Shown: positions 23,064-34,967 of the stretch, piece by piece
Layout of the letters: every line of letters begins with the position of its first letter
Position numbering within the stretch: position 1 is the first letter of the stretch
DNA from: Chimonanthus salicifolius
Lineage: Eukaryota; Streptophyta; Magnoliopsida; Laurales; Calycanthaceae
NCBI GenBank assembly: GCA_013350335.1
Contig: CM023533.1
Coordinates: forward strand, 29,432,869-29,496,868
Reading direction: 5' to 3'
Length of the DNA: 64,000 bases
Notes under the pieces: generated by a model
What the model saw: the letters and a program-made list of their open reading frames with translations, nothing else
Database searches by the model: none
What the model was told of the DNA's origin: nothing
Position numbers and translations under genes: made by a program

Positions 23064-25913
23064 ATGCATCTGTATCTATGGAAGCCCATATCTCATTGTG
23101 CTGCCCTGATATTGGAGAAAAAGAGCAAAAGGCGAAGTGGTTCTGGTTTGACAGACGAAGGGAAGAGAAAGGCCACAATCCTCAAGCAATTGCAAGAAAA
23201 CAAGCTGAGGGAGGCTCTTGAACAGGCATCTGAAGATGGGTCTCTTGTAAAATCTCAAGACATGGACTCTGAGACCTCCTCCAATGTGGAGGGGGCCTTT
23301 GGACGGTCAAGATCGCTTGCTCGGCTCTATGTCCAGCGTGAGTTCCTCAAGGCAACTTCACTTGCTGCTGAGCGCACCTTCGACAACGAAGAATCCATCC
23401 CTAGCCTTGAAGAATCATTTGCCAAGTTCATTACAATGTACCCAAAGTACCAGTCATCGGAGCAGATAGACCAGCTAAGATCCAATGAGTATGTCCACCT
23501 CTCAGATGCAGCTGCCAAGGTATGCCTTGACTACTGTGGTTTTGGCCTTTTCTCTTACCTTCAGAACATTCAAATGTGGGAGTCTTCTGCTTTTAGCTTG
23601 TCCGAGATAACTGGAAATTTGAGCAACCATGCTCTCTATGGCGGAGCCGAGAAAGGCACTGCAGAATATGATATAAAAGCTAGGATTATGGAACATCTCA
23701 ACATCCCTGAGAATGAATATGGCCTTGTTTTCACTGTCAGTAGAGGCTCTGCTTTCAGATTACTTGCAGAGTCCTACCCTTTTCAAACAAACAAGAAATT
23801 GCTAACCATGTTCGATCATGAGAGCCAGTCTGTGAATTGGATGGCCCAGAATGCGAAAGAGAAGGGTGCAAAGATCTACTTTGCGTCATTTAAATGGCCA
23901 ACGTTGAAGCTTTGCTCCACAGAACTTAGGAAGTTAATTGCAAATAAGAAGAGGAGGAAGAAGGATTCATCTACGGGGCTATTTGTATTTCCTGTTCAGT
24001 CAAGAGTGACTGGATCCAAGTATTCTTATCAGTGGATGGCACTGGCACAGAAAAATAACTGGCATGTTCTGCTTGATGCCGGATCATTAGGTCCAAAGGA
24101 CATGGACTCACTTGGGTTGTCACTTTTCAGGCCGGATTTTATCATTACATCGTTCTATCGGGTTTTTGGGTCTGACCCAACTGGGTTTGGCTGCCTTCTC
24201 ATCAAGAAATCTGTGATGGCTAGCTTACAGAACCAAAGCCGCTGTGCAGGTTCTGGAATGGTGAAGATTGTCCCTGTTTTTCCTCAGTATCTTAGTGACT
24301 CAGTGGATGGTCTGGATGGATTGGCAGATTTTGAAGATGAGGGGATTGATGGGAATGAAGATTTTGAACCTGAAACTCACCGGGGATCACAAATGCCAGC
24401 ATTCTCCGGTGTGTTCACATCCTCTCAGGTGAGGGATGTGTTTGATAGTGAGATGGACCATGACAACAGCTCAGACAGGGATGGGGCAAGTACCATCTTT
24501 GAAGAAGCAGAGAGCTTTTCAGTTGGGGAGGTAATGAAGAGCCCAGTTTTCAGCGAAGATGAGTCATCAGACAACTCTTTCTGGATTGATTTAGGTCAGA
24601 GCCCATTTGGATCTGACAACTCTGGTCAACTAAACAAAACAAAATCAGGTTCACCATTGCCACCCTCTTGGTTTTCTAGCAGGAAAAACTGCAAACGTGT
24701 GTCTCCAAAACCAGTTTTCAAGGTGCCCAAAAGTCCTATATACGATGACAGGCATGTGAACCTCCGATCAAGTGAAGACCATGTTCTGTCATTTGATGCA
24801 GCTATTTTAACAGTCTCACAGGAACTAGACTGTGTTAAAGAATCCTCTGAAGAGGACCACTCCACAGAAACACATCATGCTCTAGCAAATGGCAGGAAGG
24901 ATCTAAATTTGCACCATTTTACAGAAATCCAGGAAGAACCTGAGATGCGGGATGAGTTGAACATTAATGGAGTGTCCAAATTGACTACTACTATGAATGC
25001 AGCCAAACTCGACAACTCCATTTCCAGTTTTCAGAATGCCAACCGTGAGAATGGTTTTACATCTGAAATATGCCAAGAAAGACTTGCAGAGACAAAAGAA
25101 AGTGCTATAAGGAGGGAAACAGAAGGTGAGTTCCGGTTACTGGGTCGGAGAGAAGGAAACAGATTTGCTGGAGGTAGGTTTTTTGGTGTGGAAGAAAACG
25201 AGCGAGGATTTAGCATGGATAGGAGAGTTTCCTTTAACATAGAGGACCGACGTGGAGAACATCTAAGTCATAACTTGGAAGCAATTGATAATGATGATGC
25301 CATCAGTGATGTAGAAGATGAGGATACAGAGGAGTGGAACAGAAGAGAACCTGAAATTGTCTGCAGGCATCTGGATCATATCAGCATGATGGGTCTCAAT
25401 AAAACTACATTCAGACTGCGTTATCTTATCAATTGGCTAGTGACCTCATTATTGCAACTTAGGTTACAAGGTTCAGCAGATGGTAGGTCAGGAGTTCCTC
25501 TTGTTCACATCTATGGCCCAAAGATCAAATATGAAAGAGGTGCAGCGGTGGCTTTTAATATCAAGCATTCTAGTGGAGTACTGATTAATCCAGAAATTGT
25601 GCAGAAGCTGGCAGAGAAAAATGGCATTTCTCTTGGCATTGGTTTCCTCAGTCATATACGGATTGTGGAGAACCATAAACAACTTCATGGAGCCATGGGT
25701 TCAGATGACATGTCCTTATGCAGAGTGCTATCAGATGGGCGCCGTGAAGGCAAAAGTGTAATGATCCGAGTGGAGGTAGTTACTGCATCTCTTGGGTTTC
25801 TCACTAACTTCGAAGACGTGTATAAAATGTGGGCATTTGTTGCCAAGTTTCTTGATCCGGCCTTTGTTGAGGAGGATGGTTTATCCATTGTCCCAGAGGC
25901 TTTAGAAAGTTGA
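23064..25913 (+). CDS. Molybdenum cofactor sulfurase-like protein (PLP-transferase fold)
   Basis: Single-exon 949-aa protein closely resembling the plant family of Arabidopsis At2g23520/At4g37100 (from memory, not searched). The N-terminus [20 protein letters not shown] fits the family start, so this ATG is preferred. Residues about 85-380 form an aminotransferase class V-like fold: [15 protein letters not shown] (153-167), [10 protein letters not shown] (187-196), [18 protein letters not shown] (223-240), [11 protein letters not shown] (250-260), [15 protein letters not shown] (311-325), [20 protein letters not shown] (336-355) and [14 protein letters not shown] (363-376). The motif corresponding to SFYK-FGYPTG of true MoCo sulfurases has Arg366 in place of the Schiff-base Lys. 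Asp338 is kept. Residues about 420-770 are acidic, Ser-rich low complexity. A conserved C-terminal block ([40 protein letters not shown]) follows. There is no MOSC domain, unlike ABA3. The biochemical role is unknown; the sulfurase name is by homology only. Confidence 0.93.
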   Translation: MHLYLWKPISHCAALILEKKSKRRSGSGLTDEGKRKATILKQLQENKLREALEQASEDGSLVKSQDMDSETSSNVEGAFGRSRSLARLYVQREFLKATSLAAERTFDNEESIPSLEESFAKFITMYPKYQSSEQIDQLRSNEYVHLSDAAAKVCLDYCGFGLFSYLQNIQMWESSAFSLSEITGNLSNHALYGGAEKGTAEYDIKARIMEHLNIPENEYGLVFTVSRGSAFRLLAESYPFQTNKKLLTMFDHESQSVNWMAQNAKEKGAKIYFASFKWPTLKLCSTELRKLIANKKRRKKDSSTGLFVFPVQSRVTGSKYSYQWMALAQKNNWHVLLDAGSLGPKDMDSLGLSLFRPDFIITSFYRVFGSDPTGFGCLLIKKSVMASLQNQSRCAGSGMVKIVPVFPQYLSDSVDGLDGLADFEDEGIDGNEDFEPETHRGSQMPAFSGVFTSSQVRDVFDSEMDHDNSSDRDGASTIFEEAESFSVGEVMKSPVFSEDESSDNSFWIDLGQSPFGSDNSGQLNKTKSGSPLPPSWFSSRKNCKRVSPKPVFKVPKSPIYDDRHVNLRSSEDHVLSFDAAILTVSQELDCVKESSEEDHSTETHHALANGRKDLNLHHFTEIQEEPEMRDELNINGVSKLTTTMNAAKLDNSISSFQNANRENGFTSEICQERLAETKESAIRRETEGEFRLLGRREGNRFAGGRFFGVEENERGFSMDRRVSFNIEDRRGEHLSHNLEAIDNDDAISDVEDEDTEEWNRREPEIVCRHLDHISMMGLNKTTFRLRYLINWLVTSLLQLRLQGSADGRSGVPLVHIYGPKIKYERGAAVAFNIKHSSGVLINPEIVQKLAEKNGISLGIGFLSHIRIVENHKQLHGAMGSDDMSLCRVLSDGRREGKSVMIRVEVVTASLGFLTNFEDVYKMWAFVAKFLDPAFVEEDGLSIVPEALES

Positions 25914-27448
25914 GCTTAGATGATTGTTGAGCTTGAAGCAAAACTCAATTTAGAAAGTACACTTTCTGGTAGTGATGATTAGGAGATGCAAAGGCAACAG
26001 AAAACATGTGAGGTATGAGTTTTGTTGTTCTGTTTCTTTTGCTTCTTCTAGGGCATATCTAATCCAAGCAGGGGGGGACTTTTGATACTGTGGTTGAATT
26101 TGTTTATTCTTGTTATATTTTCCTTGGTATTTAATTTTTGTGTTCATGTAGAGTTTGCTATGGAAATGCACTTTGATCTTCAATTACTTGTTGTATGTTC
26201 AAGTGGAGAATCAAGTGCCACTGTTTCACTTGTTGTTCCTTAACTCCTTATTCACTTATAACCCAGGAGCAGTCATTTACCATAAATTCCAGTTTTGCAT
26301 GCTCTTTCTTTGTCGTCTTATGTGTCCTAATTGTGATTGCTAAAAACTGGATAGCATATTATAGAAATGAAGTCTTACTATAGTTTCAATTGTTTCCTTA
26401 ATCATCTAGATGAGTGTTGATTGCCATTGCCGTAGGTGATGACTGCTTGAGCAAGTGTTTTAATGTTATTGCAGAGGAAACTTCATCATTGTTGATTCAG
26501 TCACTTGTATTTGGCTGGAAGCAAGACACACAGAACTGAGAAATGAAAGGCAAGAGTTTTTAAGGTTCTAGGATTTTAGCAGTTGCACAGTCTGAAGTTT
26601 ATATATATCCTGCAGCTACCCTAAGGAATATCTCCTCAAATTAACAGATAAAATGAGACCAGGGAGAACCTTGCTACAATGTGAAGTTGAAGAAGAATTA
26701 AACCTTCATCTTCTGTTTGAGTTGGTTTGGATGGGCTATCCATTTCCTTGTTTGGTCTAGAAAATTTGTTGGGTTGGACACTGATGTTCCAAATCATTAT
26801 CATGCTGCTGGCTGATATTAGCGTGGTCGGAAAAGTAAAGCATCACATCTAACAGGATTTGCAATTCCCTCACTGTTCCAAGTGCTCTCTTGGGTGGATA
26901 ACCATTAAATAGATGAGCTGTAGAACAGTTGGCATTTGCTTAATGTCAAATCTTAGGTTGTTTGATTAGTCTTGCCATTTCCAGAAAACCAAATTGACTG
27001 ATATGGGTTAAATTGTACATTTTCCTTTGAAATTGCCTTGAAGCTACCTCTTGAGTGGCTCAAATCCTATAATATTGCATCTTCTGCCTTATGTGACTTG
27101 ACAAAACCATCGGCTTAGGTAGAATTTAATGATCAGTGTGTCACAGCTTTGGTTATATTATGATAGGGAAGCTTCTCCTTTTACACAGAAAAAGTTGTTG
27201 TTGTGGTTTGTGATTTGGTTTCGGCCATGCTTCATCGAATTCAGAGGGTTTGACTTGTATGCTTAATTGGAGTGAGTCTACTGATAACTATGGAGAAACA
27301 TTCACTAAATAATTTGGATTTTAGATATGTTTATTTTATGTTAATTGTTCATAATCAAGGTTCAAGAACATGTATTTATGCACTTAGTTCAAAAATTAAC
27401 ATAGTGCTCTCAAAATCTTGGGGTCATATCAAATACAAGATTCTATAC
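25914..27448 (+). other. 3' UTR and downstream flank of the 23064 gene
   Basis: Follows the TGA at 25911-25913. It is T-rich with TTGTATTT/TTTGTTTATTC words consistent with a plant 3' UTR, but I could not pick a cleavage site. No further coding sequence is seen. Confidence 0.45.
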
Positions 27449-27846
27449 AATCATGACATGCTCCTTTTTTTATTAGGCATACTGTCTATTTTGGATCCAA
27501 GTAGAGATTATTCTATGAATGCTTCTGAATCATATGCATTTGACAAATGATTGATACTTCAAATTTAAACATTTTTGATAAATTGTAGCTTGTCCTTCAT
27601 TGACAAAAAGATCTTGGGCAGATGTCTTCAAGAATAATATCTTGGACAATCATGACATGCTCCTTTTTTTATTAGGCATACTGTCTATTTTGGATCCAAG
27701 TAGAGATTATTCTATGAATGCTTCTGAATCAGATGCATTTGACAAATGATTGATACTTCAAATTTGAAGTTTTTTGATAAATTGTAGCTTGCCCTTCATT
27801 GACAAAAAGATCTTGGGCAGATGTCTTCAAGAATAATATCTTGGAC
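27449..27846 (+). repeat. 199-bp tandem duplication
   Basis: Two nearly identical 199-bp units; TCATGACATGCTCC recurs at 27451 and 27650, and both units contain GGCATACTGTCTATTTTGG and GATCTTGGGCAGATGTCTTC. Only a few differences, so the duplication is recent. Confidence 0.92.
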
Positions 27847-27884
27847 CATTTGGCATGCAGAATCAGGAGTTATATAATGTCTCC

Positions 27885-27922
27885 TTTTTTGAAGACCAAG
27901 GTGTCCAGGCCTCTTAGAGCAC
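27885..27922 (-). mobile_element. SINE 3'-tail fragment
   Basis: The minus strand reads GCTCTAAGAGGCCTGGACAC, then CTTGGTCTTC and an A-run. The same tail occurs at 44993-45036 (plus), and related tails close the SINEs at 34773-34958 and 10170-10340. Only the 3' end is present. Confidence 0.65.
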
Positions 27923-30503
27923 CTGACTAATCCTTGGGGCATGATTATAATAATGTCTCTTAAGAGGCATGTTACTTTTAGTAAGCCTATTTGGTATCCA
28001 GAATGAGATAGAACTGCTAGAAATTCCTTTCAATAACAGGATCTCAAGTGGAACTGGAGAAATTGGAAGGGACAATAATCAGAGTGGCCATTTGATCCCA
28101 TTCATGGCCATCTCTTGGCAGCAGATACAATTCATTCATCTATCCAAAACCATCACATGGCCACTCTTATTCCAGAATTGAGCAGAAATTAGGAGGAATG
28201 GGATCGGCTGGAATTAGAGGGATTTCAGTTCTAGGATTGGTATCCCTATGAAACAGGTTCTAAGAGACCTATATGTAGCAGCAGCAGTCACAAATCCAAT
28301 ATCTAGTTTTTTCAAGCTCTAGGCATATCTTGTTTAATACAATCAAACAGTAACAGTACTGGGATTAGGCCCAAATCTGAACTAAGAAAGACAATCCGAA
28401 GATCCATTAGAGATGGAACTTTAATACAAGACAAAGATAAGTGCTACTGTAATTAAAGATCAGCATAACACATTGATAAAACTTATGAGCTTATATCCAG
28501 CATTCTGCATGGTGTAGGGAAAGCACCAGATGTAGGCTCCTTGCAGATGAGACAGAAAAGGGTTGAACTCATATTTTGCAAGATGATGATGGATTCTGGA
28601 GAGAATTGGAAAGGGGTTTGTCTAGACAAGGAGCCAATTGGAAGTGTCTTTTTGAAACTCAATTAGCACAAGTACACATTGATGTGATATATTTACTTTG
28701 GATGTATACAAGAAATTTTTAAGTTCTAACCGTGTAGAATTTTACCCAAATGTTCCTTTTTACAGTGATTTGGCTGATTTTATTGGAATAGATGCAAACT
28801 GTGTGACTAAGTGCAATACCTTCTCTCTCCAAAGAGGATGATGGTGAAGAACATCCTTACCTTTCTGGACTGTCAGTAAAATATGGTAGGTTTATTAAGA
28901 ATTTGCCATTATATGTAAAGATCATATTCTCTTTCTTAAGATACGGATACAAATTATATAAATGGCACTGGTTGAGTCTCCCCACCCCACCCCAACCCCC
29001 ACACCCCCATGTAACCATTGCTTGGATATATTTTTGCCAGTTTTTTTTTTTTTTGGGTAAAGATCTTCCATTGAGAGGGTAGTATCATTCAATTGGTTTG
29101 AGATCTGCAGCACAGCTCATCTAAGGTAGGCCCCAGCAGATGAATGATTTGGTTTATTTGCAATGAGTGCTATGTGTACTGAAATGAGTGCTGGATCACT
29201 TATATATTAGTGATATAGCATATCACTTGTAATTGGTCTCTATTTATTGTTATTATTAATATTTTGTTACAATCATTTCGTCCTCATCCGAGCTTTGCTG
29301 TGGAAGGAGATAAAGCAGCTTTGAATTGGTCAAAAACTTGTAATGGCATCATTAGCACTGTTTGATTTTGTCCGGGAATGCATGATTTTTAGCCCTTTTT
29401 TGCAGAATGGGTCACAACCATTAAATCATGTTCCCCATTTAAAAGAAAAAAGATGGTTACGTGTTCACACTTCACAGTGCCTGGATTTGCCGTTGACCCA
29501 CTTTACAAAGGCCCCTAATTGTTGTGTTCATCCCTTTATTTCTTCACTTTATTTACCAAAGTGCCCATCTGTGGTGGCCATATGTAATGATTTTCCATCA
29601 CTTTTTTTGGTATTTTCTTATGGGAGTTTTCTTCTTCTCCTCTACCCTTTCCATTTGAAATAGATAAATATGTGGGGATTTCTGCCAAAATTTTCTGTTT
29701 GGTCACGCTACAATCTTTCCAAGTCCAAGTCTTCAGTGGCCTTCTATGCTTGACGAAGTTGGAAAACGTAGAAAGAAATGACGAGTGAAATATCAACTTG
29801 TTGGTCCTAATCTTCCTTAGTCCATTTTCTTTTAGTGATCCTTGTTAAATATCTCATTGTCTTTCGGTGAATGACCATTTCAGTTCAAAGATAAATTTCA
29901 ATCACATCGATTTGATATTTATGTCAATGGCTGTTTTAGACCACCATCAAATTGACGTGGATGAATTGGGATACGATTTTATTTTGTGATGACGAAGAAA
30001 CTCAAGACCTCCACCTTTCCCTTCATATTGTGATCTGGTGTGCTGGCTGCATTTTGGTGGAATATGCTTGGGGCCTGTGACCAGAGATTTGAAAGGGTGG
30101 TTTGGTTGGTGGGTGGAGGACCAGTGTGAATCATGGCTTTTGCTTTCTCATAGTTGGATACTGAGATTTTAAAAAGTCGTTAAACTTTTTAGGAAAAGTC
30201 TCATCTTTTTACTAGTTCAAGAAAAAAAAGAAGAAGCTGTGGATTCTTTTAAATTGCTTGAGAGAAGGCCTTATTCTTCTCTTCAAAGGAGAGGACGTCT
30301 CAAGTCTCAACTAAATTCTCCAATCCTCTCCTTTCTATGAAACATGTGAATCCTTTTCATTTTTACAAGATTTATAGTTGTACAAAGAATCACTTATCAT
30401 TTCATCGACAAACTATAAATTCACATCAACTCTCCCTCTTTTTTTCCCTCAAAAGCCTTTATCTATAATTTGGGGTTTTAAGCAGCTAAATAGATTGTGG
30501 TTT
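27923..30503. other. Intergenic, nothing firm
   Basis: No gene supported. A T15 run followed by GGGTAAAGATCTTCCATTGA near 29040 resembles the antisense 3' end of a non-LTR element. A 106-codon frame at 29343-29663 has no recognisable content. Confidence 0.45.
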
Positions 30504-31841
30504 ATGACAGCCAGGGGTCAAAATATCGGCCGATACTGTGCGTATCGGCCGATATAATTCGGATTTTCAACCACCGAATTATATCGGCCGATACATATAG
30601 TATCGGCCGTAGAAAAAAAATTTCGGCCGATATGATCGAATTATCGGTCTTGATATCGGCCGAATTTTAAAAATTCGGTTTTTGTATTTTTTTTTAAAAG
30701 AAAGCTTTTTTTTAGGAATAGAGAAAAAAGAAAATATGGAGAAAAGATTGAAGAAAAAAAATCGCTACACCTGCTTGCCTTTCTCTTCTCTGCTGCTTTT
30801 TCTTCTTCGTTGATGCGAAAAATTACAGAGAGCGGCGGCTACAGTAAGGGTTTCAGTAGAGAGAGTGAAAGAGAAGAAGGGTATTAAAAGATGGAGCATT
30901 AAGGTTTCTAAATAAAAAACCATAAAGAGCTCACATGAGCTTCCTCAAGAGCTCATTTGAAAGCTCACGTGTTTACTCTTTTATTTTATCAAAAAATTAT
31001 TTTTAATGTGAAAGTAATAATATTTTTATTTTAAATACAATATTTACTTATGTTGAAAGTATAATGTTTTATTTTATTTATCTTATTGTAATAATTTAAT
31101 ATTATTTTATCATCTAATATTTTTACTATTGTCATTATTATTATTATTAGAAGGTATTTTTTATTTTTATTATATCAATTTAACATAATTAACTATAGCT
31201 CATAATTTTATTTATTTATTTTTTTTGAGCAGTCAAAAAGAATTTCATTAAAAGAGGGGAGAAATTACAAAGAAAAAGAGAGGGTCTAAAAGTATCTAAT
31301 TATTATTAATGAAAAATAAAATCTATTTTCTCAAATGAAAGAAAACATTATATTATTATATATGATATTTGTGTGGTTATCAGTTCAAGTGATTAGGACC
31401 TCATTAGTTTTATTTTCTAATATTTTTTTCTACATTATTATGTAATTTTCAAGCATTTTATTATGTATTTTTTTATTTCTATAATTCATAACTTAAAATA
31501 ACACTCATTGACTAAGAAAATAAATTATGAAATTATTTCTACAAATTTTCCTCATTTATCTGTTTTTTTTTTGTAATTTTCACCATTTTATTACTAATTA
31601 TATAATTTCCTGATATCGTAACTTCAAAAATATATTAGAAGATGTAAATGTCCGATATTTTATGAAAAAATTACATATTCAATAAGCTCATAATGTTCTG
31701 CATTTACTGTAATTTTTTTGGATTTTTTTTTTTTTTAAAAAAAAGGGAGAGGAGAGAGAAAAAGTTCAGCCGATATATCAGCCGATATGAAAAATCGGCC
31801 GTGATATCGGTCCGGCCGATTTTTTTACCCCTGATGACAGC
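30504..31841. mobile_element. Non-autonomous hAT element, ATCGGCC family
   Basis: Body 30512-31833 (1,322 bp). The left end is CAGGGGTCAAAATATCGGCC; the right end, read inward, is CAGGGGTAAAAAAATCGGCC. A perfect 8-bp duplication, ATGACAGC, flanks it (30504-30511 and 31834-31841). Both subterminal regions are packed with the palindrome ATCGGCCGAT and variants, probable transposase-binding sites. The AT-rich middle has no transposase but includes an antisense non-LTR 3'-end-like patch near 31213-31295. Confidence 0.92.
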
Positions 31842-33038
31842 ATGATGTGTTTTGACGGGTTTTCTTCATAAGATTTATTTTATTTATTTATTTTTAATTT
31901 CTACCTTTTTAGAGCCTTAGAAAATAAGAATGTTAAGATAAAGAAGAAAAAAGAAGAAGAACAGAGACAATAGTTGTCATGGAGGGATTTGAAGAAGAAT
32001 GGAGAAGTTTTGATCGGTTTTATTGTAGAGTTTGAAGAGAAGACTGAAGAGGTAGAAAAGATCCCTTTAAACAACTTAGAAAAACATTGAAAATTTTCAG
32101 AATATTAGTACAATGTTTAGATGAAAATTTCATGAGAACTAATAGTGAATGAAATTATTATAGATTTTATCCAAGTTTGCGAAGCCATTTTTTACATTCA
32201 AAATTTCTAAATCTAAATTCTATGCAATTTTTTTGCTTCCCAAAATAAAAGTAACAAACAACTTAGACGTTTGTCATTTTCAAGCAAAAACCAAAGCTAT
32301 AAAAAATTATAGATTTGAAGCGTCATTGATCTAATATTGATCTTTTCATTTGAAATAAAAAAGAGGAGAAAAAAAATATATATATAAGGATACAAGAAAC
32401 AAAGTAAAAAAGTGGAAACGACAAAACGCACAGAGCAATATAAGGAATGAGTAGAAAAACTTTATGGAAGAAATAGCTTTAGTTGAAAAATTCTCCCTAT
32501 ACTATATAATCATTTTCTTTTAAATTTTCATTTCTCCTGTTAAAAATCAATTCGGAATTGATGCGTTATAAGTGGATCAAATTTCATTTTCAAACTCTAT
32601 TTTTTTGTAAGAACCGTACTGATTTTGACAATTAGATTTTAGTGATTAAAAATTGAGTTTAACGCTGAAATTTGTATCTTATCAAGCATACTTTTAATCT
32701 TTGTACCGTTACTCTTTTATATCATGTTTATAAAGATTAAGGAAAGGAAAATTTTCTCCACATATAAGAATGCAATCTCTTATTTTTTAAAGAAAGCGGC
32801 ATGCAAATTCTTTAAATATCTTAAAAGGATCTTTGTACAAATCTTTAAATTACAAGGGAGATTTTTAAATCTGAGAGAGTGCATGTTCCATTTCATGAAC
32901 CTCAATTGTTTTGAAGCAAAACTTTCTAACTTATGTTGGCCTCACTTTCTTTACTTGTTGGCACTCAAGTGTTTCACCTATTTCATGAAGTTGAAATCAA
33001 TATCTACATCTCTATGTGATCAATGATCAAGATCGGAT
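31842..33038. other. Intergenic, nothing recognised
   Basis: AT-rich, with purine runs near 31940-31975 and a short (TA)n near 32379. A 100-codon frame at 32724-33026 lacks any recognisable motif. Confidence 0.45.
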
Positions 33039-33381
33039 GGTTGTGTTGGAGTACGAATGAGTCCCACATCGGTGAGAGGGGAAAAAATATAAGGATTTAT
33101 ATGGAGTTGGATATCTCCACCTATCAGACTAGTTTTATGGGCTGGAAACTCAATCCCAACAAATAGTATCAGAGAGAGGTTCCTTAAGCCACCACATGAG
33201 AGGGATTGGATGGTTGGTGATGTTCTATCTGTAGGAGAGTCTCATTCAAGAGGGGGATTGTTGAAGTGTGATGAGTCTCACATCGGTGAGAAGGAGGAAA
33301 ATATAAGGACTTATATAGGACTGAATATCTCCACCTATCAGAGCTATTCTTTTGGGCTGGAAGTCTAGTCCCAACAGATTG
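33039..33381 (+). mobile_element. Complete TRIM retrotransposon (333 bp)
   Basis: Terminal-repeat retrotransposon in miniature. The two LTRs, 33044-33161 and 33259-33376 (118 bp each), both start TGTTG, share GAGTC(C/T)CACATCGGTGAGA and end CCCAACA. Directly after LTR1 comes a primer-binding site AGTATCAGAGAGAGG, a variant of the initiator-Met-tRNA PBS TGGTATCAGAG. A purine tract AAGAGGGGGA precedes LTR2. Flanks GGTTG and GATTG are a 5-bp TSD with one mismatch. There is no coding capacity, as expected of TRIMs. Confidence 0.93.
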
Positions 33382-33868
33382 ATCCTCTTTAAAAATCAGG
33401 GGATATTGATTTATTTAAGTAAAGGAAGATGAAAACAACTCGAGGCAAGTTCTGTAGAATCAAGAAAGAGATGTGATGCCCCACTACAGGACTTCTTTCT
33501 TGGCATGGATCTTTGTTGATGGGACTACTCAGTGGCCACCCAAAGCTCCAAATTTCTGATAGGAAGGAGAGGGGTGTCTCTCTAATTGGGTTCATTTTGA
33601 TCGAAGGCTCTAGTTTAGAATCTAAACTCGTTATGAACAATGAATGTCCTCTCAATCTCTGATCTGCTCAACTGAGATGGATCCGGTTTAGTCTTATCCA
33701 TATGGACCGTTGCATTTCATTATTTACTGCATTCTTGCAACTTGCTAGGCCTCAATCCAAGGATCCAAATGGTTCCATAAGATCAGATTAAGTTGGGCGT
33801 TTAGGCCATAACCAATCCTAGTGGGTGCCCATCATGTTAATTGATTACATCATTACATCACAAAGATA
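33382..33868. other. Intergenic, nothing recognised
   Basis: No gene or element ends seen between the TRIM and the Stowaway MITE. Confidence 0.4.
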
Positions 33869-34063
33869 TACTTCCTCTGTCTCATTTTAGTTATCCCATT
33901 TTAAATATTTGTATTTTTTAAAGAACTCTTTATATAAGACTAACACTCCATGTGATCTCATTCATTTTCAACACACTTTATGCTATTCCAATATAAATGA
34001 GACAACTATTTTGAGACAATTCCAAAATCTATATAAGACAACTAAATTGGGACAGACGGAGTA
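33869..34063. mobile_element. Stowaway-type MITE (Tc1/mariner)
   Basis: 191-bp element at 33871-34061. The left end CTTCCTCTGTCTCATTTTAG and the right end, read inward, CTCCGTCTGTCCCAATTTAG match the CTCCCTCCGT-type Stowaway terminus. TA dinucleotides flank both ends, the expected target duplication. Confidence 0.92.
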
Positions 34064-34525
34064 GTTTTCAAAAGAGAGCCTGGAGTTGGTGAGTGTATTA
34101 ATATGGGATATACTTGTTTTAATACATAGGGTAATACCATCGTTAGCATAGAAAATAATTTCAGTTGAAATATAAAATATCGTTCAAATTTTTTCAGTAT
34201 TTAATGGGGGCACTATGCAAATATCGCACAATATGGGATTTTATCGTACAAATCTAGCTTTCTGATAGAACCAAAATTTTGACAAAAATGGGGCCAACAT
34301 TTGGTCATTTTTAAAGATTATTTGAAAAAAAAAAAAAATTGAGCACAAAATGCGGCAAATTTTTTTAGCTCACTAAAGATGCAAAATGAAGAATTTAGCT
34401 AAAAAATTAACAGTTAGAATACAACCCACTACAAATTAGTAAATTACAAAATGCATGGCAGAATAAAATTTATAAATAAAATAAACAAAGGAGTGTGCAA
34501 GTAACCATGCGAAGTGTATTGAAAA
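34064..34525. other. Intergenic, nothing recognised
   Basis: AT-rich sequence with A-runs; no feature with definable ends. Confidence 0.4.
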
Positions 34526-34694
34526 TACAAATAGCTCAATTGGTTGCCTCCCGCTTCAGGGAGCAGGAGGTTGCGGATTCGAGCCCCTATAGCCTAACCT
34601 TGGTGGACCTTAGGGGTAGTGGACTCACCCGTGATAGTTTTACGCTGGGTATCCCATAATTTCCCACACAGTAATTAAAAAAAAAAAGTACAAA
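34526..34694 (+). mobile_element. tRNA-derived SINE
   Basis: Body about 34532-34688. It starts TAGCTCAATTGGTTGCCTCC (pol III A box) and has the B-box-like GGATTCGAGCCCC about 35 nt later. A non-tRNA body follows (GGACTCACCCGTGATAGTTT), ending in an A11 tail. Flanks TACAAA (34526-34531 and 34689-34694) are a 6-bp TSD. Both promoter boxes are intact, so this is one of the best-kept SINEs in the window. Confidence 0.88.
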
Positions 34695-34763
34695 AGAACC
34701 CAAATTCCAAACTCTTCAAACTTGTCAATGCAAGCAGCTCTAAGTCCACCAACTGTAAAGATC

Positions 34764-34967
34764 ACATATGAAAAGGGATTGGTGTGTTGGTCAAGAATAT
34801 GTCTTACAAGTGAGAGTCTTGAGTTTGAATTCCACCTTACTACAAAGAGTCACTCCCCCCCTTAGTTTTACCCACTATGTGTAAGTAGAGAGGTTTATAC
34901 ACATTTAGAAGACTAATTGAGTGCTTTAAGAGGCTGAGGACACTTCAATCATAAAAAAACATATGAA
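34764..34967 (+). mobile_element. tRNA-type SINE with perfect TSD
   Basis: Body 34773-34958. It begins AAGGGATTGGTGTGTTGGTC, has the B-box-like GAGTTTGAATTCC, then AGGTTTATACACATTTAGAA, and ends GAGTGCTTTAAGAGGCTGAG...CAATCATAAAAAA. A perfect 9-bp duplication, ACATATGAA, lies at 34764-34772 and 34959-34967. It is the reference copy for the related pieces at 10170-10340, 11833-11990, 27885-27922 and 44993-45036. Confidence 0.9.

Noticed and set aside
29343..29663. 106-codon plus-strand frame
   Set aside because: No domain, no family resemblance and no splice context; composition looks random.
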